A DNA stretch of 10,056 bases. It comes from Dehalococcoidales bacterium. GTDB lineage: Bacteria; Chloroflexota; Dehalococcoidia; Dehalococcoidales; UBA2162. The number at the start of each line of letters is the position of its first letter. Positions within the stretch are counted from its first letter, which is position 1. The notes under the pieces were generated by a model that was not told the origin of the DNA, ran no database searches, and was given only the letters and a program-made list of their open reading frames with translations. Below, piece by piece: positions 1 to 4,740 of the stretch. The position numbers and the translations under genes are program-made. The stretch spans positions 1-10,056 of the forward strand of contig JAENIS010000053.1 in NCBI GenBank assembly GCA_016844285.1, written 5' to 3'.

Positions 1-66
1 TATTCGACTTAGGCCAGAAATAGTGGGCGTAAGCCCGTGATGGTTCGAGTCCCTTCTTCCCCACCA
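1..66 (+). tRNA. 3' part of a tRNA-Leu-like gene (UAG anticodon), probable attachment site
   Basis: The sequence reads as the 3' half of a class II tRNA. There is a candidate anticodon loop at 8-14 with TAG at 10-12, a long variable arm (GGGC-GTAA-GCCC, 26-36), a T loop TTCGAGT at 44-50, an acceptor strand CTTCCCC at 56-62, discriminator A63 and an encoded CCA at 64-66. The 5' half lies outside the window. The fold is imperfect: two mismatches sit next to the anticodon loop and T41 opposes C53 in the T stem. It may therefore be a degenerate copy left by integration rather than a working tRNA. It lies directly at the end of a serine integrase gene, as expected for an attachment site, but the crossover point cannot be fixed from one end. 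Confidence 0.6.
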
Positions 67-1541
67 CTCGTAACAGCTCCCGAACCATTAGCCCGGGCTA
101 TGATGGCAAAGGGGGCATTGTATTCCGGCCTGGTTATCTTCCCCTTCTCCACATAAAGCCGTTTCAGAACAGTCTCACACAGCAGTCGCCTCTGGTCAAA
201 ATTACCGTTCTCATACATAAAATCAAACTGGGTAGCCAGTTGAAGGGCCACCTCGAAATCAGCCTTTATCAGATGCTGGCGTTGCCTGATGCCATCCACC
301 GTAGTCCTTAGTCTTGATCTCTCAGCCTCAATCTGCGCTCGGTTCTCCTTGAAATCCGCAAGCGAGATTTCCTCTTCCACATACAGTCTCTGAAGGTTCT
401 TCTGCATTCGCTCAAGCTTGATAAGCCGTGCCTCAGCTACTTTCAGTTGTCCGTCCCCTTCCACCTCTTCATTAAAGAAACGGGAGAGTTCCTCTCTTAG
501 CATCGCTCTTTTGCCCTCGGTGATTGTAAGGCTCCTGAAGAGAGCGGGGAGCTGGTCCTCAATGCTCTTGCTGTTGTAGAAGACCTGGCTTCCGTTTACC
601 TTCTGGCGACTGCGATAGTAGCTTATCTTCTTCTTGTTGTTTGTCTCCGCCCAGCAGGGGCTACCGGCATCCACCGAGTGAAGAATGCCGCGGAGCAGAT
701 ACTTGTGCCGCCGGGTACGCTGCTTGTTTTTATCATGCTGCTTCAAAACCTGCTGGACCTGGGTAAAGGTATCTTCGTCTACCAGCGATTCATGAGTTCC
801 TTTGGTAGGGATATCGCCCAGTTTCATCCAGGTCTCACCCAAGTAGAAGCGGTGATGGAATATATCGCTCCACTTCGCCCGCCCTATCCGGTTTCCCAAC
901 CGGCTGCGGTACCCGAGCGAATAGGCATGCTCTGCCCAGGATTCCAGGGTCCATTTGCCGCTGCCAAACTCCTTGAAAGCCTCGGTAATCAGTGGGCCAT
1001 TATTGGGGTCAGTCTCAATCCAGGCGGAGGTATTATCATGCTTGTTGACGTAGCCAAAGGGAGCCATCTTGGGCCAGCCGCCGGTTTCCACCTTTCTCAG
1101 TAGCCCTTTCTTGACCTCGACGGCCAGGTTCTTGGAGTACCAGGAACTTATTACCTGCATCATGCGACGGCTGATGTAGCCCGCCGGGGTCGACGCATCG
1201 CCGGGCTCGCTCATGCTCTCCACGATGATGCCCAGGTCCTCAAGCTCCTTTTCGTATGTTATGAAGTCGTAGTCGTTACGGGCGAACCGGTCAAACTTGT
1301 GAATCAGTATTACATTGAATTGCTTCGCCCTGGCCGAGGCAATCATCTTCTGAAACTCGGGGCGCTTGTCTGTCCGGGCGCTCTCGCCGGCATCGACAAA
1401 CTCCTTGACCACCTCCCAGCCCTTGCCCTGGGCGTGATAGCGGCACCTCTCCAGTTGAAAGGGGATAGACAGGTCCCTTTCAGCCTGCTCTTCGGTGGAT
1501 ACCCTGGCGTAAATCGCTACTTTCTTAGACTCCACGCTCAT
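9..1541 (-). CDS. int: Large serine recombinase (site-specific integrase)
   Basis: This 510-aa protein should integrate and excise the element by the serine recombinase mechanism. The N-terminal resolvase domain (about 6-145) has the nucleophile in YARVS (Ser15) and the FDRFAR motif (Asp84, Arg85, Arg88). A 'recombinase' domain follows at about 155-270 (PFGY at 161-164). Next come a zinc-ribbon-like segment (about 281-330) and a coiled coil (about 367-420), the order normal for the large serine family. The zinc ribbon keeps only Cys296 of the usual cysteines. The last 18 residues (EEGTRT...GLRPL type) are encoded on the antisense strand of the tRNA-like sequence, so they are not a conserved domain. 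The ATG at 1539-1541 has an AGGAGGT ribosome site on the minus strand (1546-1552). The start overlaps the end of the ImmA-like gene by 17 bp, suggesting coupled translation. Catalytic residues are intact. Confidence 0.95.
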   Translation of the reverse strand: MSVESKKVAIYARVSTEEQAERDLSIPFQLERCRYHAQGKGWEVVKEFVDAGESARTDKRPEFQKMIASARAKQFNVILIHKFDRFARNDYDFITYEKELEDLGIIVESMSEPGDASTPAGYISRRMMQVISSWYSKNLAVEVKKGLLRKVETGGWPKMAPFGYVNKHDNTSAWIETDPNNGPLITEAFKEFGSGKWTLESWAEHAYSLGYRSRLGNRIGRAKWSDIFHHRFYLGETWMKLGDIPTKGTHESLVDEDTFTQVQQVLKQHDKNKQRTRRHKYLLRGILHSVDAGSPCWAETNNKKKISYYRSRQKVNGSQVFYNSKSIEDQLPALFRSLTITEGKRAMLREELSRFFNEEVEGDGQLKVAEARLIKLERMQKNLQRLYVEEEISLADFKENRAQIEAERSRLRTTVDGIRQRQHLIKADFEVALQLATQFDFMYENGNFDQRRLLCETVLKRLYVEKGKITRPEYNAPFAIIARANGSGAVTSGGEEGTRTITGLRPLFLA

Positions 1542-2517
1542 AATAACCTCCTGTTGATTTCCAGATGCAATGATCGGATATTCGACACCTTTTCTGTGAA
1601 GGGCATGAAATGTCCCCGTTAACCGGCACCGGTTCGATTCTCTCCACCTGGGAAGAGATCATACCAAACTCTTCGTTGGGTATGGCCAGGAGTATCACCC
1701 GGTAAGGCTCCAGACCGATAGAAAGGAGAGGACGGACCAGCACCGCAGGCGAATCTGCGATGTGGGTGCTCCGCCATAGCACCGGACTACCGCCGGTTAC
1801 GGCTGCGCATACTAGAGATCCGGTCTGCGGGTGGCTGTTACGGACCGGCACCGTCTGCAGCCCGCAGAGGTCCTTTATCCGCCTGGCTCGCGGTGTTTTT
1901 ACCACCACGGTAGCCACAAAGTCTTTGATTTCGGCATTTGCAGCCTTCGCACCATCCTGGCGATATTCATAGAGTACGCCGATAAACGGAATATCAGCAA
2001 AATGCTGTCCGACCGCAATGAGGAGACACTGGTGAGATAACTCAAGGTCTCCGCTGAGTTTCACCAGGTCGCAGCCGGTCGCACTGACCTTACCGAAAAA
2101 GAAACGAGGGGGGATCAAAGTAGCAGCTGCGAAGCGGTCGGCACACCGGCTTAGTTGTGGCTCCTTCAGCAGACTATAGCCGGAATCCAGGGCGCCAATA
2201 TTCTTGTGAATAATCTCAAAAAGCTCGTGGAAGATGGTGAATTTCTGAGTTGCCGGCCTGTCTTTAGCGGAATAATGGATATACCAGTACCCTTTGGCCA
2301 TCATATTGATGCCGCCGGTATTCAAATAGGGAACCGCCTCGATCTTGATGCCAAGTGAGCGTACCAGATTGATTGTTCTGGCCAGACTCGGAGTGCGTTG
2401 AAGTCCGGCATATTCTCTGAAGATGGCTCCCAGGTGCACGGGGTCATCGGCGTAACGCCCTTCTTCATAATCCAAAACGTAACGGCAGAGGTCCCCCAGG
2501 CTACCTGGTGAAGACAT
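1525..2517 (-). CDS. ImmA/IrrE-like (DUF955) putative metallopeptidase
   Basis: The 330-aa product resembles the ImmA/IrrE family, whose members often cleave or inactivate a neighbouring XRE repressor and so induce a mobile element. The family core is seen at about 93-136: FTIFHELFEIIH (His97, Glu98, Glu101, His104), followed by ADRFAAATLIP at 126-136. The usual HExxH motif here reads HELFE, so the second His is Glu; whether it still binds zinc is uncertain. The C-terminal part (about 200-330) is extra compared with short ImmA proteins and ends in a cysteine cluster (Cys305, Cys311, Cys317). The ATG has a GAGGAG site about 5 nt upstream. It lies 14 bp after the repressor gene and overlaps the integrase start, consistent with one repressor-protease-integrase transcript. 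Confidence 0.8.
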   Translation of the reverse strand: MSSPGSLGDLCRYVLDYEEGRYADDPVHLGAIFREYAGLQRTPSLARTINLVRSLGIKIEAVPYLNTGGINMMAKGYWYIHYSAKDRPATQKFTIFHELFEIIHKNIGALDSGYSLLKEPQLSRCADRFAAATLIPPRFFFGKVSATGCDLVKLSGDLELSHQCLLIAVGQHFADIPFIGVLYEYRQDGAKAANAEIKDFVATVVVKTPRARRIKDLCGLQTVPVRNSHPQTGSLVCAAVTGGSPVLWRSTHIADSPAVLVRPLLSIGLEPYRVILLAIPNEEFGMISSQVERIEPVPVNGDISCPSQKRCRISDHCIWKSTGGYYERGV

Positions 2518-2531
2518 CGCATCTCCTCAGT

Positions 2532-2939
2532 CTAATCAGCGTAGATAGACAGTAATTTTTTACCGGTCAGCGTCTCGTAGGTGATAACAACCCCTCTTTT
2601 ACCTTTAATATCGAGGTCCTCGCCTCTGATGCGGGTACCCAGCTTGTAATCCGGATCAGCCAGGACATATTGGAAAGCGGCTTCGATTCGCTCTTCCTCG
2701 GTGGCAGTAACCTCAGGATCGTCAAAATAGCCGGCCCTCATAAGAAGCTCTCGCACTGTGACCTTGTAGGCCCGGGCTAGCTTTTTCAGGACATCCGGCC
2801 GTGGTGGCGGCCGGCCACCCTTCTCTATCTGGGCGATATAGGCATTGGAGACACCGCATTCCTTCTCGACATCGCGCAAAGACATCCGCTGTCTTTCCCG
2901 CAGGCTCTTCAGGAACTGACCGAAATTGGATTCCTCCAT
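2532..2939 (-). CDS. XRE-family transcriptional repressor (ImmR-like)
   Basis: This 135-aa DNA-binding protein has an N-terminal helix-turn-helix of the Cro/C1 type at about 9-64 (FLKSLRERQRMSLRDVEKEC, recognition helix around SNAYIAQIEKG, 31-41). The C-terminal region of about 70 residues is charged and unassigned. Being first in the leftward operon, next to an ImmA-like gene and a divergent promoter, it is best read as the maintenance repressor of the element. It probably represses the rightward promoter and may control its own. The ATG (2937-2939) is preceded by GAGGAG with a 4-nt spacer. Its promoter at 2968-2997 is an extended -10 type, which would favour constitutive expression. Confidence 0.9.
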   Translation of the reverse strand: MEESNFGQFLKSLRERQRMSLRDVEKECGVSNAYIAQIEKGGRPPPRPDVLKKLARAYKVTVRELLMRAGYFDDPEVTATEEERIEAAFQYVLADPDYKLGTRIRGEDLDIKGKRGVVITYETLTGKKLLSIYAD

Positions 2940-2967
2940 TTTACTCCTCTTTCCCCGTGTTGTAGAG

Positions 2968-2997
2968 ATTATAGCACACCCTTGCTAACTGTTGCAA
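2968..2997 (-). promoter_or_regulatory. Leftward promoter of the repressor-ImmA-integrase operon
   Basis: On the minus strand TTGCAA (2992-2997) and TATAAT (2968-2973) are 18 bp apart, and the -10 carries an upstream TGC, giving an extended -10. The predicted start near 2961 leaves a leader of about 22 nt that contains the GAGGAG ribosome site of the repressor gene. A perfect CTTGC-N8-GCAAG inverted repeat (2981-2998) covers the -35 box, a plausible operator for autoregulation. Confidence 0.75.
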
Positions 2998-3037
2998 GCA
3001 CTATTATTATAATATGCCATTTAGCGCTTGACAACAG
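2981..3037. promoter_or_regulatory. Candidate operator region between the divergent promoters
   Basis: Two similar words face each other across the intergenic region. The plus strand at 2989-3001 reads CTGTTGCAAGCAC. The minus strand at 3037-3024 reads CTGTTGTCAAGCGC, which differs by one inserted base and one substitution. Each overlaps the -35 box of one promoter. A 10-bp palindrome TATTATAATA (3005-3014) lies between them. Part of the likeness comes from the -35 consensus itself, so the operator call is an inference. The XRE repressor encoded beside it is the obvious candidate ligand. Confidence 0.45.
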
Positions 3038-3057
3038 CCGAATTCCTGTCTTATAAT
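3028..3057 (+). promoter_or_regulatory. Rightward sigma70-type promoter with a leaderless start
   Basis: A full-consensus TTGACA (3028-3033) and TATAAT (3052-3057) are separated by 18 bp. Transcription is expected to begin at about 3063-3065, which coincides with the ATG of the next gene at 3064. The message would then have essentially no 5' leader, and no Shine-Dalgarno sequence is present before that ATG. The promoter is strong on paper and so probably needs repression in the integrated state. Confidence 0.8.
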
Positions 3058-3063
3058 TGCACC

Positions 3064-3219
3064 ATGCCACCCGTTGAGACAACCCTGGAAGAACTTTTCA
3101 GGCATAACGCCGAGTTTCTGAAGGCGTGCCAGCAATTTGGGTGGGGCAAGATTGAAATCGCCGTGAAGGACGGCAAACCGGTTATGGTTACGGTAAAGCG
3201 GGATATCAAGCTAAGCTAA
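3064..3219 (+). CDS. Small DUF2292-like protein
   Basis: The 51-aa product ends in a pattern typical of the DUF2292 family of short bacterial proteins of unknown function: a GWGKIEIAVKDGKPVMVTVK strand-turn-strand segment at 23-42 followed by RDIKL. The N-terminal half is a predicted amphipathic helix (about 7-20). A longer reading frame opens at a TTG at 3028, but that TTG is part of the promoter -35 box, so the ATG at 3064 is chosen. It is the first gene of the rightward transcript, seems to be translated from a leaderless message, and is followed by a terminator. Its role in the element is unknown. Confidence 0.65.
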   Translation: MPPVETTLEELFRHNAEFLKACQQFGWGKIEIAVKDGKPVMVTVKRDIKLS

Positions 3220-3246
3220 AGTAACACACGCCAAATCGAAAACGAT

Positions 3247-3287
3247 AGGCGCTTTGGGCTTCGTGGCCCAGAGCGCCTTTATTTTTT
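3247..3287 (+). terminator. Strong intrinsic terminator between the first and second rightward genes
   Basis: A 13-bp stem (3247-3259 with 3266-3278, one G-T pair) closes a 6-nt loop and is followed by a T-rich run (TTTATTTTTT, ending at 3287). This is a textbook Rho-independent terminator. Only 28 nt separate it from the next start codon and no convincing promoter is visible there. It may therefore act as an attenuator that is read through or antiterminated when the element is induced. Confidence 0.85.
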
Positions 3288-3315
3288 CCTGGCAACTTCT
3301 AACCGGGAGAGCGCT

Positions 3316-3558
3316 ATGACGATAAGAGTCAAAATGAATCAAGCCGCCGTACTGCATGCCATCGCCAGGCGGAATATGTCGCAGAACATGCTGGCCATCA
3401 GGGCCGGCATCAGCAGCGGTTACATCTCCCAGATCATGTGCGGGACGAGAAACCCCTCACCGGCGGTGCGACAAAAGCTGCAAGAAGTGCTTCAACCGTT
3501 GAGCTTCGACGACATATTCATCATCGAGGAAAGCGAAAATGGATCGAAAAACGGATAA
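3316..3558 (+). CDS. Small XRE/Cro-like helix-turn-helix protein
   Basis: This 80-aa protein is almost entirely a helix-turn-helix domain. Residues 10-60 contain an ARRNMSQNMLAIRAGISSGYI-like pattern followed by SQIMCGTRNPSPAVRQKLQEVL, the recognition helix and closing helices of the Cro/C1 fold. It could be a Cro-like early regulator or a DNA-bending accessory factor; sequence alone does not decide. The ATG at 3316 has a weak GGGAGAG site upstream. Its end overlaps the next small gene by 20 bp. It lies just downstream of the terminator, so its expression probably depends on read-through. Confidence 0.85.
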   Translation: MTIRVKMNQAAVLHAIARRNMSQNMLAIRAGISSGYISQIMCGTRNPSPAVRQKLQEVLQPLSFDDIFIIEESENGSKNG

Positions 3559-3820
3559 ACACCAGGAAAGCCGGCGCAGGCAAGCCGCCGTAAGAGACGA
3601 TACGCCGGTGGAAGAGTCCCTGCTGATCCGGCAGAGGTTGCGCAACCTGTGTGAGCTTGCCATTGCCATAGGTCAAAAAAAGGGTCTGCTGGGTAATCAC
3701 GGGGAAGTCAACAAAATAGATTCAGAAGGAGGTCAAGATGTCGCCGATAAAGGGAATATCCGAGATTGTAAGGCTGCCCAGGCTGGGCAAGATAAGGCTG
3801 GGCATCAAAAAGGAGAGTGA
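3539..3820 (+). CDS. Small hypothetical protein, charged
   Basis: I do not recognise this 93-aa product. It starts at an ATG with a GAGGA site 8 nt upstream and overlaps the previous gene by 20 bp, a usual sign of coupled translation. The N-terminal part is highly charged (many Lys, Arg, Asp, Glu). A helix around 26-48 (EESLLIRQRLRNLCELAIAIGQK) is the most protein-like section. The last 28 codons overlap the start of the directionality-factor gene in another frame and have a composition like a shadow, so the real gene may have been shorter or the overlap may be genuine. Confidence 0.5.
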   Translation: MDRKTDKHQESRRRQAAVRDDTPVEESLLIRQRLRNLCELAIAIGQKKGLLGNHGEVNKIDSEGGQDVADKGNIRDCKAAQAGQDKAGHQKGE

Positions 3821-4718
3821 GGACGGGGTCTCCTATCCGTCACCCACCGACCACTTTGTCTGCCCCGACGAGGTGAAAAAGGTATTTGGTGAGAAGCCCA
3901 AGAAGCTTCGCATCATGTTTCCTACGGAAGATAGGGAGCAATGGGCAAGCCAGTACTTCCGCCGTTACTCCTCATTGCGAAGGCTCATTTGCCGCGGCGA
4001 TGGAGAGATGGCCATGGTCAGGGCAGATAACGTTGTGGGGCAAGTCCTGAACAGAGAACCTTCCTTATTGGACTTGAAGGAGATTGTATGTAACCCTCGC
4101 AGCTGTCCTCACTACCGTTGCGGTGATTGCCGCCGGGTGATGAACCTTCAGTTCCTCTTACCTGACTGCCCGGGCTTTGGCGTCTATCAGCTGGATACCA
4201 GTTCCTACCATTCCATGCTCAGTGTCAACTCGATGCTGGACTTCACCCGTAGCATTTGCGGCCGGGTTTCGATGATACCCCTGTCGCTGCAGATGGTCGA
4301 GATGGAGGTAGAGCCAGAGGGATGGCTTACCACGGTCTATGTCTTGAACATGACCTGCCCTCACTCTCTGGCTGATATCCAGCGATATGCCCGGATACCG
4401 CCGGGGCAGGCCCTGTTGCTGCCACCGCCCGACAGTGAAGCTCCTGACGACCTCTTTCCGGAAGGACTGACCGGAGCCAAAGAGACGCCACAGCCAGTCG
4501 TTGGCCCCAGTGAGAAGCTCATCGACCTCTGGACCAAAGCCAAGAGCAAGATATGGCATTTTGAAATCCAGGACTCCCAGATAGCCAACTGGTTTGAAAA
4601 GAACTACCGTCTCACGGTAAGCCTGGTGGATTTCGATCCCCCGGCGCCGCCAGCGAAGTTTACCGCCGAAATTCTGTACGCCTTTTGCCAGTCAGTTGAC
4701 CGGTTCACCAGACGTTAG
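3738..4718 (+). CDS. Gp3-like recombination directionality factor candidate
   Basis: The 326-aa product matches the pattern I associate with the Gp3-like family, whose founder is the phage phiC31 directionality factor that turns a serine integrase from integration to excision. Relatives are often labelled 'hydrolase or metal-binding protein'. Seen here: an opening RLPRLGKIRLG (12-22), a YPSPTDHFVCPDEVKKVFG segment (33-51), a four-cysteine cluster Cys118, Cys123, Cys128, Cys131 that probably binds zinc, and a long conserved-looking core (about 133-205). The C-terminal 90 residues after a Pro-rich linker make it longer than the 244-residue phiC31 protein. The ATG has an ideal AGAAGGAGGT site (3723-3732). 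Its presence in the same element as a large serine integrase supports the call. No experiment backs this particular pair. Confidence 0.65.
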   Translation: MSPIKGISEIVRLPRLGKIRLGIKKESEDGVSYPSPTDHFVCPDEVKKVFGEKPKKLRIMFPTEDREQWASQYFRRYSSLRRLICRGDGEMAMVRADNVVGQVLNREPSLLDLKEIVCNPRSCPHYRCGDCRRVMNLQFLLPDCPGFGVYQLDTSSYHSMLSVNSMLDFTRSICGRVSMIPLSLQMVEMEVEPEGWLTTVYVLNMTCPHSLADIQRYARIPPGQALLLPPPDSEAPDDLFPEGLTGAKETPQPVVGPSEKLIDLWTKAKSKIWHFEIQDSQIANWFEKNYRLTVSLVDFDPPAPPAKFTAEILYAFCQSVDRFTRR

Positions 4719-4740
4719 GGAGTTCATTCTAAGGAAGAGA

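Noticed and set aside
678..1103. Open frame of 141 codons on the plus strand inside the integrase gene.
   Set aside because: It is antisense to a strongly supported gene with clear domains, has no ribosome site and no recognisable motif.
3028..3063. Upstream TTG start for the DUF2292-like gene.
   Set aside because: It coincides with the -35 box of the promoter, so it is not transcribed from that promoter.
4696..4740. TTG start giving a longer form of the replication protein.
   Set aside because: No ribosome site precedes it and it lies inside the previous gene; the ATG at 4741 has a good site.
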